A stretch of 64,000 nucleotides of DNA. Source: a bacterium (lineage in GTDB: Bacteria > UBP15 > UBA6099). Location: contig JAKQPS010000044.1 of the NCBI GenBank assembly GCA_029564595.1, forward strand, positions 112,473-176,472, read 5' to 3'. Below, in pieces: positions 26,862 through 37,000 of the stretch (position 1 is the stretch's first letter; the number at the start of each line of letters is the position of its first letter). The notes under the pieces were generated by a model. It was given only the letters and a program-made list of their open reading frames with translations, was not told the DNA's origin and did not search any database. Both the position numbers and the translations under genes were made by a program.

Positions 26862-27710
26862 TCAATCCTGCCTTTCGCTTGTTTGTTTCTCCTGCGCCTG
26901 AAGGTAGTCGTTGAACGTTCCGGGTCTGCTCTTTTCGCCTTCTTCCCCTTCGATCTCCGTGCCGAACTTCTGTTCCAGATATTGTTTGTAAAGGTCGTTG
27001 ATGTTCAACCCCGGCAGTTCGGGATACATCGCCTCTTCAGGAAGAGTGGCAATTCTTTGTCTGGTGAACATCGTGAGTTGAACCTGCCGGGCGTCTTTTT
27101 CAAGCAAAACTTCGTATTGAGATATTTTTTTGACAACAGCCTCGTTTTCGAGGATGTCGCCTTCGCGGACGATTTTGATGAGTTCGCCTACCTCGATCAT
27201 TGCTATCTGGCCTGTGGGGGTCATGGCGGTTCCGATGACCCTGAACTTTTCCGGGTTGCTCCGTTTCATAATGTCAATCGGGCCGCCGGTCATAGTCACC
27301 GGAACGAATGGATCCATTCTTCCCGTGTCTTTTCTGAAGTTCGGATAAATCATGTCGAAACCGGCCTGTTTGATCAGTTCCGAAGCCGCGTCGTCTTTCT
27401 GTTCTTCGTTTTTCTTACCCGGCTGCTCGCCGTCTTTTTCAGGGTCCCAGTCCAAGTCCCCGGTCTCCCTGAGCGAAGGTCTTTCATCGGTTCTTCTCGA
27501 AGCGGTCACGCCTCTGTCTCTTGAGTCCCTCGAAGCGCGCGAGGCTGGGTCTCTTTTCTGTTCGGTCTTTGCCGGCTCGTTAGGTTTTGCGGCCGGGGTT
27601 CTCGAAGAACAACCTGAGGCAATAGAAACAAGGATGATTAAGGCGATTGCGGCCAGCGCCGTCGCCGCGCGCGATCTTCCCTTCTTGTTTGCGTACCGAC
27701 TCAGTTTCAT
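26862..27710 (-). CDS. pilP: Type IV pilus assembly lipoprotein PilP
   Basis: 282 residues. The N-terminal signal ends in a lipobox-like SIASGC near residues 29-34. A charged, low-complexity linker follows, then the beta-rich PilP core from about residue 145: DPFVPVTMTGG, FRVIGTAMTPTGQIAMIEV, EGDILENEAVVKKISQYEVLLEKD. PilP links the PilNO inner-membrane heterodimer to the secretin. Its ATG overlaps the pilO stop by four bases. The linker is longer than usual and may span the periplasm. Confidence 0.9.
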   Translation of the reverse strand: MKLSRYANKKGRSRAATALAAIALIILVSIASGCSSRTPAAKPNEPAKTEQKRDPASRASRDSRDRGVTASRRTDERPSLRETGDLDWDPEKDGEQPGKKNEEQKDDAASELIKQAGFDMIYPNFRKDTGRMDPFVPVTMTGGPIDIMKRSNPEKFRVIGTAMTPTGQIAMIEVGELIKIVREGDILENEAVVKKISQYEVLLEKDARQVQLTMFTRQRIATLPEEAMYPELPGLNINDLYKQYLEQKFGTEIEGEEGEKSRPGTFNDYLQAQEKQTSERQD

Positions 27711-28420
27711 TGATCGAACTCCGGCTGCTGCTGTTTCTGTATATAGAAGGTTAGCGGCATTTCGATTTTCAACATGACATGCTCGCCAATTTCCAATTCT
27801 CGCTCAGCTCCGCCTTCGCCGCCGCCCTCATCGAGTTTTCCGGGAGACAACGCTAATGTGTCCACAACGACAAGTTTTGGGAACGTAGTCAGTTCGTTCA
27901 TAAAGTTGTGTAGGTTCCGGAAAGTTCCCGACGCTTTGAACTCTATGTCGCTGGTGGCGTATTCCTTTTTCTCGTCGAATTTGATTTTCGCCGGGTCTTT
28001 CGCTGACGCCGCGGGCGCGGGGCGGGAGGCTCCCTCCCTTGCCACGCTGCTTTTTCCGCCTTTTCTTCCTTTGCTCGCCGGTTTGAGCGATTCGATATTC
28101 ATGTTTGTTGCGTCTGCAAGGTTCTCCACGAGCACGAGCACGCGCGGAATGAAAACGTTCTCAGGAAAGAATTTCTCGATCCTGACTATCTCGGATTTCA
28201 GGCGCGCGATCTCCTGTTTCGTCTCTTCGAGGAGCTTTTGCGTCACTTGTATCTCTCTGACTTGTTTTTGCTTTTTTGCGACGATGGTTTCCAACTCGGT
28301 GATCCGCGCCTGCCTCGGCTGGTAGTAGTAAATGAAAAACACCGCGCCGAGGGCTATCTCGACAATCAAGCCGATGATTATGAGAAGATTCTTGTTAGCC
28401 GACAGCGAACCGATTTCCAT
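27707..28420 (-). CDS. pilO: Type IV pilus alignment protein PilO
   Basis: 237 residues: a short cytoplasmic N-terminus, one membrane helix (LLIIIGLIVEIALGAVFFIYYY), a periplasmic coiled coil (about residues 40-90, rich in Glu, Lys and Leu) and a ferredoxin-like C-terminal domain (KKEYATSDIEFKASGTFRNL, FMNELTTFPKLVVVDTLALS). It pairs with PilN. The start overlaps the pilN stop by one base (TAATG) and the stop overlaps pilP. Confidence 0.92.
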   Translation of the reverse strand: MEIGSLSANKNLLIIIGLIVEIALGAVFFIYYYQPRQARITELETIVAKKQKQVREIQVTQKLLEETKQEIARLKSEIVRIEKFFPENVFIPRVLVLVENLADATNMNIESLKPASKGRKGGKSSVAREGASRPAPAASAKDPAKIKFDEKKEYATSDIEFKASGTFRNLHNFMNELTTFPKLVVVDTLALSPGKLDEGGGEGGAERELEIGEHVMLKIEMPLTFYIQKQQQPEFDQ

Positions 28421-29109
28421 TATAAATCCTCGGGCGAAAGTTCGTCTTTGTTTTTCTTGTTTTTAGGATCGTCTTTTGCGCCGCGCCGCGCCGCCGTTTT
28501 TGCCGCTGCGGCTCCTTTTTTTTCTTCCTCAGGTTCAGCGTCTTTCGCGGAAAGCTTCATATCTCCCGTTATCTTGAAAGATTTCGCGAACGCTGCCACG
28601 TCGCCGGAACTTGAGCCTGACTTCTTGGCTGATGCCTGATCAAGCGCGACGGTGGTTACATAAGGTATAGAGTTGAACTGAAGCATAAAGAACCCGATTG
28701 ACGAGTAACTGAAGGTTTGGCCTTCCAAAGTGTACGAGCCGCTTCTTTCCCCTTCGAACTTCGTCAGCCACACGTCCTTGGGCATCTTGGCTCTGATTTC
28801 GTCGAAGAAATCTACCCACTGTTTCTGGTTGCTGGATATGCTATGGACGAAATCTCGTTTGCCCTGCAGATAGTCTTTTTCCGCTTTTGCCTGATCGAAC
28901 GCGTCGAGGGTTTTTTGAAAGTCCCGCAGCTTGAAATCAAGGTCTCTGATTTCGGCTTCCGCGGCGCTTATCCTGTCGCTTGTGACATACATAACGCCCA
29001 GAACGCCCGCCGCCATGACGATCGTGAGCAATATAAGAGGCCAAAGGGGCATCTTGAAGCCTTCTCCGGCATCAATCAGCACCTTGGGTTGCAGATTTAC
29101 TTTAATCAT
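28420..29109 (-). CDS. pilN: Type IV pilus assembly protein PilN
   Basis: 229 residues. The short cytoplasmic tail MIKVNLQPKVLIDAGEG carries the conserved INLLP-like motif, here VNLQP, that inserts into the groove of PilM. A membrane helix (LWPLILLTIVMAAGVLGVMYV) follows, then a coiled coil and a ferredoxin-like periplasmic domain (GSYTLEGQTFSYSSIGFFML). A charged C-terminal tail rich in Lys and Glu extends beyond the usual end. It lies 25 bases after pilM. Confidence 0.92.
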   Translation of the reverse strand: MIKVNLQPKVLIDAGEGFKMPLWPLILLTIVMAAGVLGVMYVTSDRISAAEAEIRDLDFKLRDFQKTLDAFDQAKAEKDYLQGKRDFVHSISSNQKQWVDFFDEIRAKMPKDVWLTKFEGERSGSYTLEGQTFSYSSIGFFMLQFNSIPYVTTVALDQASAKKSGSSSGDVAAFAKSFKITGDMKLSAKDAEPEEEKKGAAAAKTAARRGAKDDPKNKKNKDELSPEDL

Positions 29110-29134
29110 CCGGTCAATGCCTCTCCGCTATCCG

Positions 29135-30334
29135 CTAGCTCAGGGAACCGGCCTGAGTCGCGCTTCCGAACTCGTACGTCGGCTCGATGGTGACGTTCAG
29201 ACAATGTCTTCCGAGGAACTTCTGAGGCATCTGCCTCATCGCAAGACCGAGAGCCACTCCCATGTAAGGAGCCATCTTAGCAACCGCCTCGTCTTTCATG
29301 TCGCCAATGTAATAAATGTTTTTCAGAGGGTTCGCGTGCGACACAGGAATGCCGAGGTCCTCCTCGAAGAAAGCGGCGACGCCCCTAAGAAGCGACCCGC
29401 CGCCTGTGAGAAGTATCTTGGTGACTCCCTCTCCCCTATACTTGGAAGTGTAGTATGCCAGCGACCTTCTGATTTCAAGGGCGAGGGTTTCGATGTGGGG
29501 GCGCACCAACTCGTGCGCGTCTCTCTCCTCTTCGCTGATCTGCGCTATCTCTTCGTCGATGAAGGCGACGGCTTTTTCTCTCTTCAGCTTCTCAGCTTCC
29601 AGATATGTCAGCCCGTAGCCCGACTCTATCGCGTGTGTCAGAGTGTCGCCCCCGACCGCGAAGACGCGCGTGAACCTTAAAACGCCGTTCTTCAATATGT
29701 TCAAGCTTGTCGATGTCGCTCCCATGTCTATCAGCAGAAAGGTCTGAGTGAAGGTGTCCTGATCGTCGAACAGGGAAGACTCGACCACCGAGCGAAGCAG
29801 CACGAACGGGTCAACGTCTATCTCGACGGATTCAAGCCCGGCCACATGCGCGGCCTCTATGCGTCTTTGAATGGCTTCCCTGTGCGCGGCCACAAACAAC
29901 ACGCTGGTCTGCTTGACCTCTCCCTGTTGCACTTCTCCCAGCACTTCGTAGTCGTACTCCATCTCGTCGAGCGGAAACGGCAGGAACCTTTCCACTTCGC
30001 TTAATGCCGCGCCTCTTATTTCCTTGTCGTTCAAGTTCACTCCGGGCACGGACACCTGCCTGATCACCACCGCCCTGCCCGGCAGCGAGCAGACCACTTT
30101 CTTTTCCTTGAAATGGAAATGCTTCACTATCTGAGTGAGGGCTTCGCCTATGGCCTCGGCGTTGTTGATCACGCCGTCCGTCACCGAGCCTAGCGGAGTG
30201 GCGGCGTAGCCGACATTCACAAGTTGGACTCCCTGCGAGCTGGTTCCGGACTGAGCCAGCTTGATAAACCGGGACCCTATATCCAACCCCAGCTTCGCCT
30301 GCGGCCCTCTGGACAATAATTTATATTTGGCCAT
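29135..30334 (-). CDS. pilM: Type IV pilus assembly ATPase-like protein PilM
   Basis: 399 residues of the actin-like FtsA/PilM family. KLGLDIGSRFIKLAQ near residue 14 is phosphate loop 1. FLLIDMGATSTSLNIL near residue 205 is phosphate loop 2, and KILLTGGGSLLRGVAAFFE near 305 is the adenosine motif. PilM is a cytoplasmic ring component that binds the PilN tail. It is the first gene of pilMNOPQ, with a promoter directly upstream, and is the best-placed start of the operon. Confidence 0.95.
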   Translation of the reverse strand: MAKYKLLSRGPQAKLGLDIGSRFIKLAQSGTSSQGVQLVNVGYAATPLGSVTDGVINNAEAIGEALTQIVKHFHFKEKKVVCSLPGRAVVIRQVSVPGVNLNDKEIRGAALSEVERFLPFPLDEMEYDYEVLGEVQQGEVKQTSVLFVAAHREAIQRRIEAAHVAGLESVEIDVDPFVLLRSVVESSLFDDQDTFTQTFLLIDMGATSTSLNILKNGVLRFTRVFAVGGDTLTHAIESGYGLTYLEAEKLKREKAVAFIDEEIAQISEEERDAHELVRPHIETLALEIRRSLAYYTSKYRGEGVTKILLTGGGSLLRGVAAFFEEDLGIPVSHANPLKNIYYIGDMKDEAVAKMAPYMGVALGLAMRQMPQKFLGRHCLNVTIEPTYEFGSATQAGSLS

Positions 30335-30366
30335 CTGTTCTTTCCAGTTCCGATTTACGCTGTATT

Positions 30367-30393
30367 ATTATACATCTCACATTATTTTGTAAA
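30367..30393 (-). promoter_or_regulatory. Candidate sigma70 promoter of pilMNOPQ
   Basis: On the minus strand TTTACA (30393-30388) and a perfect TATAAT (30372-30367) are 15 bases apart, which is short. The start site would be near 30360, about 25 bases before pilM. The giant PilX-like gene upstream ends at 30607, so the pilMNOPQ operon can be expressed separately. Confidence 0.5.
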
Positions 30394-30606
30394 TTGGCAT
30401 CACAAGAATATATATAAATAGCGCGCGCCGCGCCGGGCTTCCATTTCCCCGCGACTGCCGCGCTTTCATATTCTCAAGCAGGATTTTATCACGATACGCC
30501 TTATTCTTCTCGCTTTTTTTGAAAAAACCGCGCGGCGGCTCCCTCCCGCAGTTAAACATGGGGGATTTTAGCGAATTTCTTTTAGCAGAAAAATATCCTT
30601 CGTGGT

Positions 30607-33600
30607 TCAGTTCGAGGGTAGGAATGGCAGGTTGCCGGGCGTAGGCACCTCCATCCAGTCCAGCGGTATGCCGCCGAGTTGTCCGAAGTACTGCCTGATA
30701 ACGGCGTCGTGCCTGACGGACGCATCCTGATCGAGCCGCGTATGTGTCGCCGGCAAAGCTCCCGCCGCGCCAGCAAACACATGGCCTCTGATATTGAATT
30801 CGCTGACTCTGCCCGCAAGCGCGTCCCCGCCCCCTCCGAGCCAGCACGACAGATCGGCTATCGGGTCGTCCATGAATTCGGGGTCTTCGAGCGGCTTGCA
30901 GGTGTTTCTATAATCATACTCGTATCCGCTGTGGTTGAGAGAGCCGCCGCGCCTGCTGAACATGGCGTTCGGATCGGCTCCCGCTCCTATCCCGCCTGAA
31001 TAGAATATGCCCATTGCCGCGCATGCCTCGTCGAGCGGCGGGCGGTCTTCCGGGTTCAAAGTGAAGGTAATCTCCGTGCAACCATCAATTAATCCCCCGA
31101 TGCCATATCTGGATATTATATCGCCCCACACGCTCAATCCGCCGCGCGCGAGCACGTACCCGACGCTTCTTTCATCGGTGTTCGGGTTGTAAGTCAGTAT
31201 GTCGGCGCGCCGGTTCGGCCCCAAATATATGTTGCCGTGCTTGAACGTCTCATAATATTGAAATGGTTTGCCTTCCTGATCTTTCAAATTGTGGAGAACG
31301 GGCGGCTGTGCGCTTCCTCCGGCGACTATCGCCCCGCCGTTCCATATCCTTATCGGGTCCATCGCCGGCACGACCTCAAGGAACGGCAGGAACTGTTTAA
31401 GCACGGTCGTAAAAATCATCGACGCGGCGTCCCATCCGGGTTCGAGCAGACGGAAATCCCCGCGCGCGTATAAGGTCCCGGGGTTCACCGCCGTCGCGTA
31501 TGTGTTCACCGTGCCGTTGATGTCCAGATATGTGGCAAAATCTATCAACTCATTGTTGGTCAGGTCCATCTCCGGCCACCACGGCATCATCCCGCTGATT
31601 ATCGGATTGAGAACCGCGAATGCCACGTCGCAGAGGTTTATCTCAATAAAAAAGATGTCCATAGTTAAAGCCCCGCCAAACGCCAATCCCAGTATCCAAC
31701 ACAACAACTGATCCAGCCTGATTATCATGTCGTATCCGCTGGACTCGTCTTTGATGATGTGTCCATCGGAGTAAATTGTTCCGCCTTCGATCCTTATCCA
31801 GTCGGCCATGAATGTGCGGCCGTTGACAAGGACTTCCCCCGTCACTAGCGCCGATCCCAAGTGCCAGTGCGGCAGCCCTAACTTCCATGAGGGCACGCAC
31901 AATTCTTCAGGATTCGGCAATCCAAACATGTCAAAAAACCACTCTAACGGACAAATCTTAGGAACCACTATGCAATATATCCCGAGCGCCCCGTCCTCTG
32001 TGCCGCAACTGTGATACGGAGACCTGAACCCGACTCCCATCACCCCGTCTATGAACACGAAGTCCCTGAACTCATGCCTGCCCATGAAGGCGAACGCGTA
32101 TCTGTTCTCGCTCTTTCCGACACAACACGACACGAAGCTGTCCAGACTGATTCCGCCCGTGACAACGCAAGCCAGACACCCTATGTCGAAGTGCGGGTCT
32201 AGCACGAACCTGACTTTATTCTTTAGCGATTTGTCTCTGTGGCCGTCCGCTGAAGCTCCCGGAATATACTCCTCCTCTTCTCCTTTTACCCAGTGGTCGG
32301 GATGTTCGTACCAATGGTCGAACAAGTCGAAAACCTGTTCCGTGCCGCTATGCCATAATTGATATGTGTTCCGGTTCACGTTATGGATGCGCCGTTTTTC
32401 CGGTTGTTGCGCGGTGCCGTCGTATGACACGTTGTATGGAGCGGGGCCGGGATCCATCGTTGATATGAACTTCGGGAAACTAGGCTCAAGACAGTCGTCC
32501 GGCAGCGAGTGGGCTGAATTGTCGCATGGGTACTGCTCTCCGGCATCGCCGCAGTCGCCCAGCGTGGAAGTCACGCTCCCGGCCGGACCGAATTTGCAGT
32601 ATCTAAGCCCTAATACGTTTGAAGCGTCGCTATAAAGAAAGTTCGCCTCGGCGTACAATTCGTCCATCCTGCTTTCCCACTTTGCCCAGTTCACCTTGGG
32701 AATATCTATTCTTACAGGCAGATGCACGTACGCTATGTCGTGAGTGAGACTTACATTAAAAATTGTCCCCGGCTGCCAGTCGCCTTCCGGGGATTCGGGG
32801 AAGCTGACGCTTATCATTTCCGGGGGATCGAATAAAGCGTTGAGAGCCGCCAGTCCGGCTAGCGGAATGCCCGCAGGGTCCGCGCCGAGAAACGCGCGGC
32901 TTTTGAATCCGTCCCACCAGCCGTTGATATGTATCGGCCCGTTGATGTCCGTCGCGTACGTGAGCGTGAGATCGACATACTTGTCGATGACTCCCGAATA
33001 CAGGGAAGGCGGGGCAAGGTCCGTTTTAACCGCGCGTCTGACGATGTTCGGCCCGGACTGTACCTCTCCCACAGAAACGATGGAAAGCCTTATCACATAC
33101 TGATTGCAAACTCCGGTTCCCTCCCGCGCCTCTTTGCACGCTATATCGTAACCGGCGTCCCCCGGCTGTATGCCCGCGAAGTCATCGTTGCACAACGTGA
33201 AGAATCCGGTGGCGTATCTCGCGCCGGAGCTTTCATTCTGGCTGGAGAGGGGCATCTTCGCCGCGCTCACGACCTCGCTCCAGTCTTTCCAGCCCATGCT
33301 TCCGTCGGCATTGGCCGGCCAGTAGAACAAAGGATCGTAGCGCGGACACTTCGTTTTATTCGATCCGTCGTTGCAATCGTAGTCCGGCCCGAAATGTATG
33401 TAGTTTGCGTACAACTGCTCGTTGTACGGCCAGCAAGGCAGTTCGGCGGTGGCGTTCGCGACCGTCGGAATGCTGTCCACAGTAGGGTTGCACACGTGCG
33501 CCCAAACGTCGCTGTGTCCCATCGAGCAATCGCTTCCGCAGTCCGAGCCGCTCTTTGCGCCGGTAAGGTCTTCTATAATCGCCCATCTTTCTTCGGTCGT

Positions 33601-33855
33601 AAGGGCGTCGTCATGGAAAAAGTATGGGAAACACATGTCCGCCGGACGCTTTGAGCGCTGAAACAGAACATCCTGAATTCCCGATTCAGCGACATACAAA
33701 GCTTGGCGCGCCAGCACATTCGCGTTGGCGCTTCTCGTCTCGTTCAAGAGCATGAGCGAAAACGACGCGCCGACAAGTCCCATGACGGCTATCGCCATAA
33801 GCGCGACGGCCACAGCCGCTCCGCGCTGTTTGTTGTCGTTCGTCTTCTCCGCCAC
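30607..33855 (-). CDS. Giant PilX/GspK-like minor pilin with large extracellular domain (copy 1)
   Basis: 1,082 residues, starting at a GTG with GGAGG just upstream. Residues about 12-50 (QRGAAVAVALMAIAVMGLVGASF) form a prepilin-type N-terminal helix without the Glu5 of major pilins, as in PilX/GspK tip subunits. NVLARQALYVAESGIQDVLF then matches the PilX N-terminal family. The next roughly 1,000 residues are extracellular, with many paired cysteines (for example GCLACVV, CVGKSENRYAF), aromatic and Asp/Gly-rich strands. I cannot name this part; it is not visibly PilY1. It is closely related to the next gene upstream. A role at the pilus tip, such as adhesion, is inferred. Confidence 0.8.
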   Translation of the reverse strand: MAEKTNDNKQRGAAVAVALMAIAVMGLVGASFSLMLLNETRSANANVLARQALYVAESGIQDVLFQRSKRPADMCFPYFFHDDALTTEERWAIIEDLTGAKSGSDCGSDCSMGHSDVWAHVCNPTVDSIPTVANATAELPCWPYNEQLYANYIHFGPDYDCNDGSNKTKCPRYDPLFYWPANADGSMGWKDWSEVVSAAKMPLSSQNESSGARYATGFFTLCNDDFAGIQPGDAGYDIACKEAREGTGVCNQYVIRLSIVSVGEVQSGPNIVRRAVKTDLAPPSLYSGVIDKYVDLTLTYATDINGPIHINGWWDGFKSRAFLGADPAGIPLAGLAALNALFDPPEMISVSFPESPEGDWQPGTIFNVSLTHDIAYVHLPVRIDIPKVNWAKWESRMDELYAEANFLYSDASNVLGLRYCKFGPAGSVTSTLGDCGDAGEQYPCDNSAHSLPDDCLEPSFPKFISTMDPGPAPYNVSYDGTAQQPEKRRIHNVNRNTYQLWHSGTEQVFDLFDHWYEHPDHWVKGEEEEYIPGASADGHRDKSLKNKVRFVLDPHFDIGCLACVVTGGISLDSFVSCCVGKSENRYAFAFMGRHEFRDFVFIDGVMGVGFRSPYHSCGTEDGALGIYCIVVPKICPLEWFFDMFGLPNPEELCVPSWKLGLPHWHLGSALVTGEVLVNGRTFMADWIRIEGGTIYSDGHIIKDESSGYDMIIRLDQLLCWILGLAFGGALTMDIFFIEINLCDVAFAVLNPIISGMMPWWPEMDLTNNELIDFATYLDINGTVNTYATAVNPGTLYARGDFRLLEPGWDAASMIFTTVLKQFLPFLEVVPAMDPIRIWNGGAIVAGGSAQPPVLHNLKDQEGKPFQYYETFKHGNIYLGPNRRADILTYNPNTDERSVGYVLARGGLSVWGDIISRYGIGGLIDGCTEITFTLNPEDRPPLDEACAAMGIFYSGGIGAGADPNAMFSRRGGSLNHSGYEYDYRNTCKPLEDPEFMDDPIADLSCWLGGGGDALAGRVSEFNIRGHVFAGAAGALPATHTRLDQDASVRHDAVIRQYFGQLGGIPLDWMEVPTPGNLPFLPSN

Positions 33856-34097
33856 GCCGCCTCCATGCCCGTTATCCCGGTCGGAAAACCCGGTCGAACT
33901 TGCCGCACAGCAACAACGCCGCGCCTCGCGTGGAAGCGCGATTCCTTTTTTCAGGCGCGCTAAAACATTCAGGCGGCGCGTCCAAGCGGCTTGTCTTCGC
34001 CGCTTTCGGAACGCTCGCGCCCGCTGTGCTCAGCGCGATATCCTGATTTGTATATTCCGGCCCGTTGTCCGCGTCAGTCGCGGGCGGGCTGCTTTAT

Positions 34098-37000
34098 TTA
34101 ATCCGTCGGCAGGAACGGCAGGTTGCCCGGCACTCCCACTTCCATCCAGTCTATGGGTATGCCGCCGAGTTGCCCGAAGTACTGCCTTACCACCGCGTCG
34201 TGTCTTACCGAGCCATCCTGATCGAGTCTCATGTGAGTGCCCGGCGAGGCTCCCACCGCGCCCGCGAACACGTGCCCGCGGATGTTGAATTCGTTGTTGC
34301 TGCCGCCGAGTATGTCGCCGATCCCGCCAAGCCAGCATCCGAGGTCTCCCAGCGGATCGTTGAGAAATTCGGGGTCTTCCAGCGGCTTGCAAGTGTTGCT
34401 GTAGTTGTACTCGAAGCCGCTGTGGCTCAAATCGCCGCCGCGCCGGCTGAACATGGCATACGGGTCCGACCCGGCGGAGATGCCGCCTGAGTAGAATATT
34501 CCGGCGGCCTGACAATCCTCGCTCAACGGCACTGAGTGCAACGAGCAACTGTCGATCAGTCCGACCATTCCATAATTGGATATAATATCGCCCCACACGC
34601 TCAACCCGCCGCGCGCCATCACATACCCGACGCTTCTTTCGTCTGTGTTCGGATTGTATGTCAAGATGTCCGCGCGCCTGTTGTTCGTCAAATAAATGTT
34701 GCCGTGTTGATAAGCTTCGTAATACTCAAACGGCGTTCCGACTTGGTCTTTGAGGTTGTGAACCACAGGCGCTCCCCGGGCGGTTCCTCCGGCGACTATC
34801 GCCCCTCCGTTCCATATCCTTATCGGGTCCATCGCCGGCACGATCTCGAGGAACGGCAGGAACTGTTTAAGCACAGTCGTGAAAATCATCGACGCGGCGT
34901 CCCATCCGGGTTCGAGCAGACAAAAATCTCCCCGCGTGTACAGCGTCCCGGGGTTCACTGCCGTCGCGTATGTGTTCACCGTGCCGTTGATGTCCAGATA
35001 TGTGGCGAAATCAATCAGTTCGTTGTTCGTCAGGTTCATCTCCGGCCACCACGGCACCAGCCCGCCTATTATCGGATTGAGTACCGCGAATATTACGTCG
35101 CAGATGTTGACCTCCAGCACGCCGGGGATGATATCTATCGTCAGCGCGCCGCCAAACGCCAATCCAAGTATCCAGCACACCAACTGATCCAGCCTGATTA
35201 TCATGTCGTATCCGCTGGACTCGTCTTTGATAATGTGTCCGTCGGAGTATATAGTTCCGCCTTCGATGCGTATCCAGTCGGCCATGAACGTGCGGCCGTT
35301 CACAAGGACTTCCCCCGTCACCATCGCCGACCCAAGATGCCAGTGCGGCAGCCCTATCTTCCAAGAGGGTATGCATGGTCCCGGCCCCGCGCCGAACGGA
35401 TCCAGCAGCCATTCCAGAGGGCATATCTCGGGAACCACTATGCAATATATCCCGAGCGCTCCGTCCTCCGTGCCGCAACTGTGATACGGAGACCTGAACC
35501 CGACTCCCATCACGCCGTCTATGAATACGAAGTCTCTGAACTCGTGCCTGCCCATGAAAGCGAACGCGTATCTGTTCTCGCTCTTGCCCACGCAGCATGC
35601 CACAAAGTTGTCCAGATTGATTCCGCCCATGATGACGCAAGCCAGACACCCTATGTCGAAGTGCGGGTCGAGCACGAATCTGACTTTGTTTTGAAGCGAT
35701 TTGTCCCTGTGGCCGTCCGCCGAAGCTCCGGGTATATGCGCCGGTTCCTCGCCCTTCACCCAGTGGTCGGGATGTTCGTCCCACTGGTCGAACAAGTCGA
35801 AAACCTGTTCCGTGCCGCTGTGCCACAATTGATATGTGTTCCGGTTCACGTTATGTATGCGCCGTCTGTTCGGCTGTTGCGCCGTGCCGTCAAACGCCAC
35901 GTTGTATGGAGACGGGCCGGGATTCATCGTGGATATGAACTTCGGGAAACTAGGCTCAAGGCAGTCGTCCGGCAGCGCATTCCCCGAGTTGTCGCAAACA
36001 TACTGCTCGCCGGCGTCTCCGCAGTCGCCCAGCGTGGAAGTCACGCTCCCGGCCGGACCGAATTTGCAGTATCTAAGCCCCATGACTTTTGAAGCGTCGC
36101 TGTACAGGTTATTCGCTTCCAAGTACAACGCGTTCATCCTGTCTTCCCATTTCGCCCAGTTAACCTGAGGTATCTCTATTCTGACAGGCAGGTGAACATA
36201 AACTATGTCGTGGGAAAGGGATATGCCTAGGATATCGCTGGGCTGCCAATCGCCGCCCGGAGGCTCCGGATAGCTGAGGCTGACCATTTCCGGCGGGTCG
36301 AGAATTGTGAAGAAAGCAGCCGGGGCCAGATCGAACGCGGCCAAGAACGAGCGGCTTTCGAAACCGTCCCACCAACCGTTGACGTGTATAGGCCCGTTGA
36401 TATCCGTCTGCCACATAAGCGTCATGTCTACGTATTTATCTACGACGCCGGAATACAGGGAAGGCGGAGCCAGGTCTGATTTCACCGCGCGCCTGACGAT
36501 ATTGGGGCCTGCCTGCACCTCGCCGACGGAAACTATGGACAGCCTTATCACGTACTGCGCGCACGGCACGGTTCCGGCAGAGTCCTGCGCTTCCTCGCAA
36601 GCCAGATCGAATCCGGTTTCCCCGGGTTGAATCCCCTCAAAATCGTCGTTGCACAGCGTGAAGAACCCGGTCGTATATCTAGCGCCTGAGCTTTGAGTCT
36701 GGTTGGCGAGCGGCATCGTCGTCGCGCTCACAACCTCGCTCCAGTCCTTCCAACCCATGCTTCCGTCGCCGTTGGCCGGCCAGTAGAACAAAGGATCGTA
36801 GTCCGGACAATCCGTATTGTCCGAGCCGTCGTTGCATTTATAATCCGGCCCGAAATGTATGTAGTTCGCGTATAACTGTTCGTTGTACGGCCAGCACGGC
36901 AGCTCCGCAGTCGCCGGGGCCGCTGACGGTATGCTGTTTATCACGGGGTTGCATGCGTGTTCCCATACGGTTCTTCCTGCTATTTCGCATTTTTCGCCGC

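Noticed and set aside
30524..30545. Short GC-rich stem with a T run on the minus strand after the first giant PilX-like gene
   Set aside because: Only a four-base stem (CCGC/GCGG) can form; too weak to call a terminator.
34536..36092. 518-codon plus-strand open frame antisense to the second giant PilX-like gene
   Set aside because: It follows the high GC content in the opposite frame; the minus-strand frame is conserved in the neighbouring paralogue and has pilin features.
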